A stretch of DNA of 64,000 nucleotides from Spirochaetae bacterium HGW-Spirochaetae-2 (GCA_002839355.1 PGXW01000005.1:1-64000), one strand, 5' to 3'; shown: positions 53,191 to 62,219, counted from the first letter of the stretch. A program made the numbers and translations. The notes: generated by a model not told the origin, from the letters alone.

Positions 53191-54267
53191 ATGAGTAAAA
53201 AACTAGGACAGACAGATTCTCGTGTTCTTCTGGTTACCGGAGGAGCAGGATTCATCGGAAGCAATTTTATAACCTATATCCTCCAGAAACATCCAGAGGA
53301 TACTATCATCAATCTGGATGTACTCACCTATGCAGGAAATCTGGAGAATTTGAAGGGTGTAGAAGGAGATCCTAGGTACACATTCATAAAAGGTGATATC
53401 AGGGACCGAGATATGGTTAGAGGTCTCTTTAAGACATATCCGATTACCCATGTGGTCAACTTTGCAGCAGAAAGTCATGTGGATCGCAGTATTGTGGATC
53501 CCGACATTTTTCTTACCACCAACATCATAGGCACCGAAGTTCTGCTTGATGAGGCAAAACGAGCCTGGAAAATATATCCAGAAGATAAGTACAGTAAAGA
53601 ATACAAAGAGGGAGTCAGATTTCACCAAGTCTCCACTGATGAAGTCTATGGAGCACTTGGTAAAGAGGGACTGTTTGTAGAGTCCATGCCCTTGTTACCC
53701 AATAGTCCATATTCTGCATCGAAAGCCAGTGCAGACCTGATTGTCCGTTCCTATCAGAAAACATTCGGCTTGCCGGTCACTGTTTCTCGATGCTCAAATA
53801 ATTATGGTGCTTACCAATTTCCAGAGAAGCTTATTCCACTTATGATCAACAACTGCATAAACGACAGGAGCCTTCCCGTTTATGGTGATGGTATGCAGAT
53901 TCGAGATTGGTTGCATGTCATAGACCATTGCTCTGCCATTGATGCCATCTTGGAAAAAGGGGAGACTGGTGATATATACAACATAGGTGGAAACAATGAG
54001 AAAGCCAATATTGAGATTGTAAAGCTCATCATCAAAACACTCGGTAAGTCAGAGGAACTCATCACCTACGTGAAGGATCGTCCTGGACATGATAGACGAT
54101 ATGCCATTGATAACACCAAAATCACATCCCAACTTGGATGGAAGCCGACTTATACCTTTGAACAAGGAATGAAAGAAACCATCCAATGGTACCTAGACAA
54201 CCAGAAGTGGATTGAGCGGGTTGTGAGTGGGGATTATCAGGGGTATTATGAGAGGATGTACTGCTAA
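53191..54267 (+). CDS. rmlB: dTDP-glucose 4,6-dehydratase (copy 2)
   Basis: Second RmlB (358 residues), with VTGGAGFIGSNFITYIL, FAAESHVDRSIVDPDIF, STDEVYGALG and SPYSASKASADLI. I prefer the ATG giving MSKKLGQ with GAGG upstream; an in-frame ATG 18 bases earlier overlaps rmlA. Convergent with the acyltransferase gene 13 bases downstream. Confidence 0.95.
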   Translation: MSKKLGQTDSRVLLVTGGAGFIGSNFITYILQKHPEDTIINLDVLTYAGNLENLKGVEGDPRYTFIKGDIRDRDMVRGLFKTYPITHVVNFAAESHVDRSIVDPDIFLTTNIIGTEVLLDEAKRAWKIYPEDKYSKEYKEGVRFHQVSTDEVYGALGKEGLFVESMPLLPNSPYSASKASADLIVRSYQKTFGLPVTVSRCSNNYGAYQFPEKLIPLMINNCINDRSLPVYGDGMQIRDWLHVIDHCSAIDAILEKGETGDIYNIGGNNEKANIEIVKLIIKTLGKSEELITYVKDRPGHDRRYAIDNTKITSQLGWKPTYTFEQGMKETIQWYLDNQKWIERVVSGDYQGYYERMYC

Positions 54268-54279
54268 AAAGCTAAGTGT

Positions 54280-54966
54280 TTAACCCAAATCAAGGTGTTT
54301 AACAAATTTTGCTGGGATTCCCATTACCAAACAATTTGGTTTAACATCTTTGGTAACAATAGATCCCGCAGCAACAATGCTTCCTTCCCCAATTAGTATC
54401 CTTGGTAAAATATTAGCTCCAGCACCAATCGAAACATTATTACTGATAGTTGGCCCTTTAATTCCTGAATCATCATATCCTTTTCTACCAATATTGTTAT
54501 CATTAGTTGTAGATACTTGGATGCTGATAAATACATCATCGCCAATAATCATATTTCCAGTAATATGTGTATTGTCCATGATTTTGGTACGATTTCCGAT
54601 TGATGTATTATAATTAATAGTTACATAACGGGAAATTATGCAATTGCATCCAATTTTACATTGTTCTCGAATTGATGCTCCATCTCCAATCAGAGTGCCC
54701 TCTCCAATGAGTACATCTGTATAAATTATTGAATGAGTAGAAATTACACAATCATTTCCAATCTCCACTGTTTTATATTCTTCAAGTGGCTTCCTTGCTA
54801 CAGCTTTGGCACCCTTTGGGAGTCGTCCGATAATCGAACCTTCCATTATTTCGACATTGTCTCCGATTATCACTCCTGGATAAATAACAGAAAAGTCTCT
54901 AATTGTTACATTCTTTCCAATTTTTACACCATCATGAATAATTGCATTTTTTGATATTTGTGACAT
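54280..54966 (-). CDS. hexapeptide-repeat sugar N-acyltransferase
   Basis: Left-handed beta-helix acyltransferase of 228 residues built of many I-G-x-x-x-x repeats. The C-terminal ILIGEGSIVAAGSIVTKDV with VMGIPAKFV is typical of trimeric sugar acetyl/acyltransferases such as FdtC/QdtC. It probably acylates the 3-amino group of the dTDP-sugar made by the adjacent genes. It is the only gene of the locus on the minus strand; GGAG precedes its ATG. The divergent fabH gene raises the chance that the acyl group is larger than acetyl, for example 3-hydroxybutyryl. Confidence 0.85.
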   Translation of the reverse strand: MSQISKNAIIHDGVKIGKNVTIRDFSVIYPGVIIGDNVEIMEGSIIGRLPKGAKAVARKPLEEYKTVEIGNDCVISTHSIIYTDVLIGEGTLIGDGASIREQCKIGCNCIISRYVTINYNTSIGNRTKIMDNTHITGNMIIGDDVFISIQVSTTNDNNIGRKGYDDSGIKGPTISNNVSIGAGANILPRILIGEGSIVAAGSIVTKDVKPNCLVMGIPAKFVKHLDLG

Positions 54967-55077
54967 TGTATATACTCCAATCTATTAATGGATTGTACTA
55001 TATCTAGAATAGAATTCCAGTATTGTGTTGAATAATATTGGTACTATTTTTTTGTTATCACATAAAAGGAACCTTAT

Positions 55078-56064
55078 ATGAGAAACATCGGCATAACAGG
55101 AACCGGCTACTATCTTCCCTCGAAAGTGGTAACCAACAAAGAACTTGAGAAAACAATCGACACCACCGATGAGTGGATATTCTCTAAGGTCGGTGTCAAG
55201 GAAAGGCGGATAGCGTCAAATCAGGAAGCAACCAGTGATCTCGCCCTGTATGCTGCCCAGAATGCCATCAGGGATGCAGGTATTCATGCTGAAGATGTTG
55301 ATTTGATTGTTTTGGCGACTTCCAGTCCCGATATGATCCAGCCCCCGACAGCATCTATTGTACAGGGTAAGTTAGGAGCTTACAACGCTGCGGCCTTTGA
55401 TGTTGGGGCTGTTTGTGCAGGCTTTGTGTATGCCATCTCTGTTGGATATTCGATGATGGTTGCCGAGCAATCTTATAAACATGTTCTGGTAGTCGGAGCA
55501 GAGACATACTCACGAATCATGGACTGGCAGGATAGGTCGACTTGCGTATTCTTCGGAGACGGCGCAGGTGCTTGCATTCTTTCGGAAGTCTCTGAGGGTA
55601 AGGGTATTATGACCAAGTACTTGATGACTGAAGGTCAGGGATCTTCGGTCATTCAATTCCTTGCAGGGGGATCCAGATATCCTGCAACCCATGAAACCTT
55701 GGACAAGAACATGCATCGTTTCCAGATGGAAGGGAAGGCTGTGTGGGATTTCGCCACCAGGGTTATGCCGTTTGCGGTTAGAAAGGTAGTCAAGGATGCA
55801 GGTCTATCCATTGAAGACATAGATTGGATTTTTCCTCACCAAGCTAACATAAACATCATCCAGAAGTGCTTCAAGGATCTTGGAGTTCCCATGGAAAAAA
55901 CCTATACCACCATAGCGCAGTATGCCAACACCTCGGGAGCCTCGGTGATTATCACATTAGCAGAGGCTTCGAAAAAAGGTTTATTAAAAAAAGGTGATAA
56001 AATCGTACTGGTAGGTTTCGGTGGAGGGCTTTCCTACGGGGCGATGCTGTTGGAATGGGAATAG
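55078..56064 (+). CDS. 3-oxoacyl-ACP synthase III family protein (FabH-like)
   Basis: Condensing enzyme (328 residues) that joins an acyl-CoA starter to malonyl-ACP or another malonyl thioester. The triad is complete: Cys113 (GAVCAGF), His254 (FPHQANINI) and Asn284 (YANTSGAS). The N-terminus (GITGTGYYLPSKVVTN) is typical. AAAGGAACC lies upstream. It stands at the head of a three-gene set with a FabG and a carboxyltransferase and without fabD, acpP or fabF, so it is unlikely to be the housekeeping fatty-acid gene. Confidence 0.9.
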   Translation: MRNIGITGTGYYLPSKVVTNKELEKTIDTTDEWIFSKVGVKERRIASNQEATSDLALYAAQNAIRDAGIHAEDVDLIVLATSSPDMIQPPTASIVQGKLGAYNAAAFDVGAVCAGFVYAISVGYSMMVAEQSYKHVLVVGAETYSRIMDWQDRSTCVFFGDGAGACILSEVSEGKGIMTKYLMTEGQGSSVIQFLAGGSRYPATHETLDKNMHRFQMEGKAVWDFATRVMPFAVRKVVKDAGLSIEDIDWIFPHQANINIIQKCFKDLGVPMEKTYTTIAQYANTSGASVIITLAEASKKGLLKKGDKIVLVGFGGGLSYGAMLLEWE

Positions 56065-56074
56065 TTGTAATCAA

Positions 56075-56779
56075 ATGAGAAAAATTGCTTTGGTAACAGG
56101 TGGCTCTCGAGGAATCGGGAAAGCCATTGTAGATGTTCTTTCTGAAGAATTCGATGTGTATTACACGTATCGTAGTACGTCTTCTGAAATTGCAAAGTTC
56201 GAGTCAAAATATATTCACCCGTTGAAAGCTGATTCTCATGACTATGAGGCAATTCAAAGGGTCGTTGCTGAAATCTTGCAGCATGGTACAATTTCAATAT
56301 TGATAAATAATGCTGGCATAACAAAAGACAAGACTTGCCGAAATATGACCAAGGAAGAGTGGGATGATGTGATCTCAATCAACCTGAATGCAGCGTTTTA
56401 TTATACCCAAGCATGTTTGCGACCAATGATTGATGGTGGTTGGGGCAGGATAGTAAACATCTCCTCCATCATCGGACTTTCTGGAGGATTTGGGCAATCA
56501 AATTATGCAGCTGCAAAAGCCGGTTTGATCGGATTTTCGAAGTCTCTTGCTTTAGAATTAGCGACAAAGAACATTACTGTCAATGCAATAGCTCCGGGTT
56601 ATATCCAAACCGATATGACAAAGCAGATTCCAGAAGGCATTATGACTTCTTTGCTTGAAAAAATACCGATGCATAGGTTCGGAACCGTAACAGAAGTCGC
56701 CTCTCTTGTTCGTTATCTAGTCTCTAAAGATTCTTCATATATCACAGGTCAGGTATTCAATGTGAGTGGTGGACTATGA
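56075..56779 (+). CDS. 3-oxoacyl-ACP reductase family protein (FabG-like)
   Basis: Short-chain dehydrogenase of 234 residues. Cofactor motif TGGSRGIG (residues 8-15), NNAG near 78-81, and catalytic Ser, Tyr144 and Lys148 (NYAAAKAG); the C-terminal SSYITGQVFNVSGGL is the FabG signature. It would reduce the 3-oxoacyl product of the FabH-like enzyme to a 3-hydroxyacyl group. The ATG (MRKIALV) lies ten bases after fabH. Its stop overlaps the carboxyltransferase start. Confidence 0.9.
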   Translation: MRKIALVTGGSRGIGKAIVDVLSEEFDVYYTYRSTSSEIAKFESKYIHPLKADSHDYEAIQRVVAEILQHGTISILINNAGITKDKTCRNMTKEEWDDVISINLNAAFYYTQACLRPMIDGGWGRIVNISSIIGLSGGFGQSNYAAAKAGLIGFSKSLALELATKNITVNAIAPGYIQTDMTKQIPEGIMTSLLEKIPMHRFGTVTEVASLVRYLVSKDSSYITGQVFNVSGGL

Positions 56780-58272
56780 TGCACTACGATCTAGAAAAGC
56801 AACACTCAAAGGGTAAGCTTCATGCAATAGAGAGGCTTAGCTTGCTTCTTGATGAGGGCTCATTCCAAGAGATTGGTTCAAGAGTTCAACATTCCTGCAG
56901 CCTCTTCGGCATGGATCAAAAGAAACTTCCCTATGACGGTGTCATTACTGGATTTGGAAAGATTCATGGGCGTCCTGTTGCCGTCTACTCCCAGGACTTT
57001 TCAGTAATGGGAGGGACTTTGGGTGAGATGCATGGCAAGAAGATTGCCCGTATTCTCCAGTTGGCTATTGACTGCAAATGTCCTGTTATCGGAATCAACG
57101 ACAGTGGAGGGGCCCGTATTCAAGAAGGGATACACTCTCTTGCTGGCTATGGGGACATCTTTAGACTCAATACTCTCGCTTCAGGATATATACCCCAAAT
57201 ATCAGTGATTGTTGGTCCTTGTGCTGGAGGTGCTGTCTACTCACCAGGTATTACGGACTTTGTCTTCATGGTTGATTCCATCAGTCACATGTTTGTAACC
57301 GGGCCCAATGTAGTGAAAAAGGTCTTATATCAGGACATTGATAAGGAAGCATTAGGTGGTTCATCTATGCATGCCTCAGTCAGTGGGGTGTGCCATTTTA
57401 GGACAACGAACGAAGAATCTTGTTTTGGGAAAGTAAGAAGTCTCCTTTCGTATTTGCCTCAAAGCTGGGATGAGCAGAGTTCTGTAATCAGAAAAATTCA
57501 GCAGGATTCTGAAATCAGAATTGAATCAAGTGCTTTTCTAAAAATTCCCCATAATCCGAAGGTTTCTTATGATGTTCGGGAAGTAGTTAAAGCAGTAGTT
57601 GACGATAAATCCTTTTTGGAAATATCAGAGGATTTTGCAAAGAATTTGGTCATTGGATTTGCTGGTATTGCTGGATCTACCGTTGGTGTTGTTGCCAACC
57701 AGACGAAGGTTCTTGCCGGAGTGTTGGATTGTGATGCCAGTGATAAGGCCAGTAGATTCATCCGTTTCTGTGATGCATTCAACATACCTCTTCTTACATT
57801 CGTAGATGTACCTGGTTTTCTCCCAGGTCTTGAGCAGGAACGAAAGGGCATTATCAGACATGGTGCGAAATTGTTGTTCGCGTATGCTGAGTCCACTGTT
57901 CCCAAGATTACCATCATTCTTCGTAAGGCCTATGGCGGAGCTTATATTGCAATGTGTTCCAAGCACCTTGGATCAGATTTTGTCTATTCCTGGGATACCG
58001 GGGAGATTGCAGTCATGGGAGCTGAAGGGGCGGTAGAGATTCTGTTCAAGAGTGAGTTGCAGAATGCTCCCAATCCAAAAGAGCTGATTGAGAAGCTCGA
58101 AAAGGAATACGCAGATACGTTTGTGAACCCGACCATCGCTGCAGAGAGTGGTATCGTTGATGAAATTATTGAGCCCGATCAGACAAGAAAGGTAATCATC
58201 CAATCCTTGATTCAGCTTCAGAGAAAGGAACAACAGATTCTCAAGAAAAAACATGGGAATATTCCGTTATAG
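56776..58272 (+). CDS. acyl-CoA carboxyltransferase (PccB/MmdA family)
   Basis: Carboxyltransferase of 498 residues with both crotonase-type halves fused, like propionyl-CoA carboxylase beta or methylmalonyl-CoA decarboxylase alpha. GINDSGGARIQEGIHSLAGY in the N-terminal half and VPGFLPGLEQERKGIIRHGA with KAYGGAYIAMCS in the C-terminal half are diagnostic. No biotin carboxylase or biotin carrier gene is adjacent, so it either borrows these subunits to make a malonyl-type extender for the FabH-like enzyme or works as a decarboxylase or transcarboxylase. The gene overlaps fabG by four bases and stops 18 bases before IS21 end sequence. Confidence 0.87.
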   Translation: MMHYDLEKQHSKGKLHAIERLSLLLDEGSFQEIGSRVQHSCSLFGMDQKKLPYDGVITGFGKIHGRPVAVYSQDFSVMGGTLGEMHGKKIARILQLAIDCKCPVIGINDSGGARIQEGIHSLAGYGDIFRLNTLASGYIPQISVIVGPCAGGAVYSPGITDFVFMVDSISHMFVTGPNVVKKVLYQDIDKEALGGSSMHASVSGVCHFRTTNEESCFGKVRSLLSYLPQSWDEQSSVIRKIQQDSEIRIESSAFLKIPHNPKVSYDVREVVKAVVDDKSFLEISEDFAKNLVIGFAGIAGSTVGVVANQTKVLAGVLDCDASDKASRFIRFCDAFNIPLLTFVDVPGFLPGLEQERKGIIRHGAKLLFAYAESTVPKITIILRKAYGGAYIAMCSKHLGSDFVYSWDTGEIAVMGAEGAVEILFKSELQNAPNPKELIEKLEKEYADTFVNPTIAAESGIVDEIIEPDQTRKVIIQSLIQLQRKEQQILKKKHGNIPL

Positions 58273-58289
58273 GATTTTGAAATAGGCAA

Positions 58290-58414
58290 TGTAGACAGCA
58301 TCGCAATTTTCGGCATTTCCAGCATTTGAATTTTCCGGATTGGAAAAGACATGGTTTTCCCGCCTTTTGGAAAAAGGTACTTTTTAAACGTAATTGAATT
58401 TTCGGGGTTGTCGG
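58290..58414. repeat. IS21 end unit, copy 1
   Basis: About 125 bases starting TGTAGACAGCATCGC and ending near GGGGTTGTCGGTTACC, the region beyond the istB stop of the IS21 element. It contains the palindromic CCGGATTGG motif. Compared with the other units this copy has several changes near 58317-58325. Confidence 0.75.
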
Positions 58415-58657
58415 TTACCGGGTAGCCTCGGAAGCTGAGGAAGTGTTTTCATCCTCCTCAGTTCTGGGAGCCTTTTCGTCTATGGACAGCAGGGTCCCAC
58501 GACCGTAGAGGATGTTGATAATCTGCAGTACCTTGAAGTCGTCCCCGATCAAATGGCGTGGCCAATCCTCTAGATGATGATGGGTCGTGACAAAAGTGGC
58601 GCGGATCTTCTTCTTGGTCTTCGGACTGAGATGATCGTCGATCCTGGTCCTGAGCAA
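58415..58657 (-). pseudogene. istB 3' fragment, copy 1
   Basis: Encodes the last 80 residues of IstB (LRTRIDDHLSPKTKKKIRAT through the stop). Homology to the intact istB ends at 58657, exactly where a new IS21 end unit begins. The frame happens to stay open into that unit. Confidence 0.82.
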
Positions 58658-58788
58658 TGTAGACAGCATCGCAATTTTCGGCATTTTGAGCATTCCAATT
58701 TTCCGGATTGGAAAAGACATGGTTTTCCCACCTTTTGAAAAAAGGTACTTTTTAAACGTAACTGAATTTTCGGGGTTGATGATTACCG
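58658..58788. repeat. IS21 end unit, copy 2
   Basis: Starts TGTAGACAGCATCGC and ends with an altered GATGATTACCG. It is followed after one base by the next unit with no istB sequence between them. Confidence 0.75.
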
Positions 58789-58789
58789 A

Positions 58790-58914
58790 TGTAGACAGCA
58801 TCGCAATTTTCGGCATTTTGAGCATTCCAATTTTCCGGATTGGAAAAGACATGGTTTTCCCGCCTTTTGGAAAAAGGTACTTTTTAAACGTAAGTGAATT
58901 TTCGGGGTTGTCGG
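58790..58914. repeat. IS21 end unit, copy 3
   Basis: Same unit as at 58290 and 58658, here leading into the second istB fragment. Confidence 0.75.
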
Positions 58915-59337
58915 TTACCGGGTAGTCTCGGAAGATGAGGAAGTGTTTTCTTCCTCCTCAATTCTGGGAGCCTTCTCGTCGATGGACAGCAGGGTCCCGC
59001 GACCGTAGAGGATATTGATGATCTGCAGCACCTTGAAGTCGTCACCGATCAAATGGCGCGGCCAATCTTCAAGATGATGATGGGTCGTGGCAAAAGTGGC
59101 GCGGATCTTCTTTTTGGTCTTCGGACTGAGATGATCGTCGATCCTGGTTCTGAGCAACACATAGAGGCTGTCAAGCAGATCGGCATCATGGATGTTCATG
59201 CAGGCGAAATCGTCGATGATCAAACACTCCACCTTGGTGAGTATCCGATACAGGGTATTGCTGGAGGGAAGTCTCCCATGGGTTTGCAGCACCTCCATCA
59301 GATGATGGAAATCGATGAAACGCGCCGATTTTCCCTC
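58915..59337 (-). pseudogene. istB 3' fragment, copy 2
   Basis: Encodes the C-terminal 140 or so residues of IstB, from EGKSARFIDFHHLMEVLQTH through the stop, and differs from the intact copy by scattered substitutions. It is cut at 59337 by the fourth end unit. The ATP-binding P-loop is missing, so it is inactive. Confidence 0.82.
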
Positions 59338-59462
59338 TGTAGAGAGCATCGCAATTTTCGGCATTTTGAGCATTCCAATTTTCCGGATTGGAAAAGACAT
59401 GGTTTTCACGCCTTTTGGGAAAAGGTACTTTTTAAACGTAAGTGAATTTTCGGGGTTGTCGG
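59338..59462. repeat. IS21 end unit, copy 4
   Basis: Starts TGTAGAGAGCATCGC (one change from the others) and runs to the stop codon of the intact istB, so this unit is the true right end of the complete IS21 copy. Confidence 0.75.
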
Positions 59463-60275
59463 CTATCGGGGAGCCTCGGAAGCTGAGGAAGTGGTTTCAT
59501 CTTCCTCAATTCTGGGAGCCTTCTCGTCGATGGACAGCAGGGTCCCGCGACCGTAGAGGATGTTGATGATCTGCAGCACCTTGAAGTCATCACCGATCAA
59601 ATGGCGCGGCCAGTCTTCCAAATGATGATGAGTCGTGACAAAAGTGGCGCGGATCTTCTTTTTGGTCTTCGGGCTGAGATGATCGTCGATCCTGGTCCTG
59701 AGCAACACATAGAGGCTGTCAAGCAGATCGGCATCGTGGATGTTCATGCAGGCGAAATCATCGATGATCAAACACTCCACCTTGGTGAGTATCCTGTACA
59801 GGGTGTTGCTGGAGGGAAGTCTCCCATGGGTCTGCAGCACCTCCATCAGATGATGAAAATCGATGAAGCGCGCCAATTTCCCCTCCCTGCACAATCGGTC
59901 GCCCAATCCGACGGCGACCTTCTCCTTACCACAATCGGGAGGACCGTAGAGAACAAGATTCGGTTTTCTGTTCCTGTCGATGAGACAATCGAGCGTCATG
60001 AACGTATCATACACCTCCTTGTCCGTCTTTGACAGACAGGATGCATCAAAATCCGAGAGGGTGGGGTGATCGGGATACCCGGGAAGAAACGCCTCCTCCA
60101 GAAGCTTGTTTACGTTGTCATTTTCCTTGGCGGCAACCGCACCGATGATGGAATCGGCGATCTCTTCCTGCAGCTCAGGATGAGATTCAAAGAGGTTTGC
60201 AAGAATGCCTCCAAGATAGCGATTGTTGAAAGACGCGATATCCTGCAGTACCTGCTTGGTAAACGGGTCACGCAT
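59463..60275 (-). CDS. istB: IS21-family helper ATPase IstB
   Basis: AAA+ transposition helper of 270 residues that works with IstA to choose the target. The P-loop reads GPPDCGKEK (residues 111-119); the Ser/Thr normally after GK is Glu118, an unusual change in a key residue. Walker B is VECLIIDDFACMN. It overlaps istA by eight bases, the usual IS21 arrangement. The C-terminal tail is rich in Glu and Ser. Whether ATP binding is retained is unknown. Confidence 0.88.
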   Translation of the reverse strand: MRDPFTKQVLQDIASFNNRYLGGILANLFESHPELQEEIADSIIGAVAAKENDNVNKLLEEAFLPGYPDHPTLSDFDASCLSKTDKEVYDTFMTLDCLIDRNRKPNLVLYGPPDCGKEKVAVGLGDRLCREGKLARFIDFHHLMEVLQTHGRLPSSNTLYRILTKVECLIIDDFACMNIHDADLLDSLYVLLRTRIDDHLSPKTKKKIRATFVTTHHHLEDWPRHLIGDDFKVLQIINILYGRGTLLSIDEKAPRIEEDETTSSASEAPR

Positions 60276-61509
60276 AGATCAGCTTCCAGTCAACCGAGAT
60301 CTTCTGCGGCAGGTTGCCACCAAGCCATCGGGAAATGTTGGTATGGATCCGCTTGGAGCGTTTTTGTTTGATCTTTCCTGAATGCCTGCTGTGACAATAC
60401 TGATGCCGGACATGAACGGGCAAGTCACGCTTTCCCAGGATGACCAGCTTGCCGTCGAAGTAGCCGAAGATGGTGTCCTCAAGGTCGATTATCTTGCCCT
60501 CGATCCCGGCAAAGCGCATATCGACATTGAATACCCTGCCACGGAAGGCAACGCATCCGTCCTTGGAGACCTTGGCTGTGGTATCCTCAAGATAGGGAAT
60601 CCGGGGGAGTGGATTCAGGTTCTCTGAACCAAGGCGATCGTACGGAATTTCCATGGTGGTCATGTGCTCCTGGTGGTTCACTTCATCACACCATTGTATG
60701 GCCTGCTCATTCAGATCGATCAGCGAGTGACCTGTCTTCTTGGGAAGCATGGGCATGAAGCCTTCTTTAAAATATTTCACGACTCGCTCGACTTTCCCTT
60801 TTTGTTGAGGTCTCCTTATCCTACAAAGAGTTATGTCGAATCCGACATGGTCAGCGAAGGCGGTGAACTCGGGAATCAACATCCGTTCGAGCGAGTTGCC
60901 TCCCTTCGTGGTAAGACAGCGGTTCACGATCTGGGGCATGTTGTCAAAGAGCACTTCCTTGGTGCTGCCACCGTAATACGCGAAGGCGTTCTCGATGCAT
61001 CTGATCAAGGTCATCGTGGTCATCTCGGTTACGAATTCGACATACCGCATCCGTGAGTAGCCGAGGATCATGAAGAACGCATAGATGGGCCGTTCAATAC
61101 CATCGATGGTTGCAGAGAACCCTTTGAACGAAGCCCAGTCAGCCTGGGCTTGCTGGCCGGGGGATGTTTCATACCGGATGGCTGCCATGTCCAGATCGTA
61201 TTTGATTTTTCTCACGGCTTTGGTAACCGTCGACAATGACAGACAGGCACCGAGTCTTATGAGAAGCTGGAATATGGATGTGGCTTGCATATCTCCGCGC
61301 TGGAGTTGTTCCTTGATGAAAGTCTGGTACGGGGTGATCAACAGATTTCCCGGCGTGGAAGTCCTGCGGTAAATATCCCGATCCTCGCACCTGCTGAGCA
61401 CATTCGTGATCGTATCGGGGTGTACGTGGTATTTCTCGGCCAGCGCCTGTTTAGTGAATAGCCCTGTTTCATAGTCGCTACGGATGAGCGGTGCGTCTGA
61501 TGTGATCAA
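60268..61509 (-). CDS. istA: IS21-family transposase IstA
   Basis: DDE transposase of 413 residues. N-terminal helix-turn-helix (TKQALAEKYHVHPDTITNVL), catalytic residues in QADWASFKGF, EVLFDNMPQIV and KGKVERVVKYFKEGF. The start is TTG with AGGAG six bases upstream. The frame is intact. I could not find a left terminal repeat matching the right end upstream of istA, so that end may be lost or too diverged to see by eye. Confidence 0.92.
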   Translation of the reverse strand: MITSDAPLIRSDYETGLFTKQALAEKYHVHPDTITNVLSRCEDRDIYRRTSTPGNLLITPYQTFIKEQLQRGDMQATSIFQLLIRLGACLSLSTVTKAVRKIKYDLDMAAIRYETSPGQQAQADWASFKGFSATIDGIERPIYAFFMILGYSRMRYVEFVTEMTTMTLIRCIENAFAYYGGSTKEVLFDNMPQIVNRCLTTKGGNSLERMLIPEFTAFADHVGFDITLCRIRRPQQKGKVERVVKYFKEGFMPMLPKKTGHSLIDLNEQAIQWCDEVNHQEHMTTMEIPYDRLGSENLNPLPRIPYLEDTTAKVSKDGCVAFRGRVFNVDMRFAGIEGKIIDLEDTIFGYFDGKLVILGKRDLPVHVRHQYCHSRHSGKIKQKRSKRIHTNISRWLGGNLPQKISVDWKLIYA

Positions 61510-61595
61510 GGGTGGCTCCTATTCCAAATCACATTATTGAAAAATATGATTTGTGTAACATATCAAGATTGTTGTTCAGAAGGATTCTGCTGTCA

Positions 61596-62219
61596 ATGGA
61601 TATCGACCCTGAAGCAAAAACAAGTGAAAAAGCCCATACGGATATTCTGGAAAAAGATATCGGGAAGGCTATCACAATATTGCGTAAAAGCTATCAACTT
61701 TCCATTTCAGCTTTCTCCATGAGAACAGGGTATTCCAGGGTCCATATCAGCGAGGTGGAATCAGGCAAGAGAAAAGCAACCGATGAATTGATAAGCGTCA
61801 TACGGAATGTTTTTCATCTTGATTCTAATTGGCCTTTCTCTGAGGAACGGCCCGGTGACCCAGATGGTAACAAACTTCATCGGAAATTCAGTGAACAAGA
61901 AGAACTGAGCAGCATCAAGGCCGTTGCAGAGAGGTTGGTGGACTTGAGAAAGGAACTGCATATCAACCAGAAGGATTTCGCAAAGCTGACAGGAATTTCA
62001 GTGGCTATCATCGAGGATGTTGTGTATGGCCGTAGGAAGTTGACCTTGAGGATGGCTCAGCGAATAGAGGACGCCTGCGGTATCGGTACTGAATGGTTGT
62101 TGCATGGGGATGAGGACGCGAAGTATCTTCCGTGTGGACAAAGAATGACCAGTTTCTTGAAAAAACATCCAGAAGCCAGAAAGCTTGTGTGGGAGATGAT
62201 GGAGGAAAAAGGGTTTTGA
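61596..62219 (+). CDS. double HTH (Cro/C1-type) regulator, copy 1
   Basis: DNA-binding protein of 207 residues with two XRE-type helix-turn-helix domains: ITILRKSYQLSISAFSMRTG with YSRVHISEVESGKR near residues 24-60, and LVDLRKELHINQKDFAKLTG with ISVAIIEDVVYGRRK near 115-150. The C-terminus ends with a conserved EARKLVWEMMEEKGF. The neighbouring gene encodes a paralogue of the same plan. I prefer the ATG giving MDIDPEAK with AAGGA upstream; the frame is open further back. Target genes are unknown. Confidence 0.78.
   Translation: MDIDPEAKTSEKAHTDILEKDIGKAITILRKSYQLSISAFSMRTGYSRVHISEVESGKRKATDELISVIRNVFHLDSNWPFSEERPGDPDGNKLHRKFSEQEELSSIKAVAERLVDLRKELHINQKDFAKLTGISVAIIEDVVYGRRKLTLRMAQRIEDACGIGTEWLLHGDEDAKYLPCGQRMTSFLKKHPEARKLVWEMMEEKGF

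Noticed and set aside
58290-59462. Regularly repeated units, considered as a CRISPR-like array
   Set aside because: Units are about 125 bases, spacing is irregular, and the material between them is istB coding sequence; they are IS21 ends.
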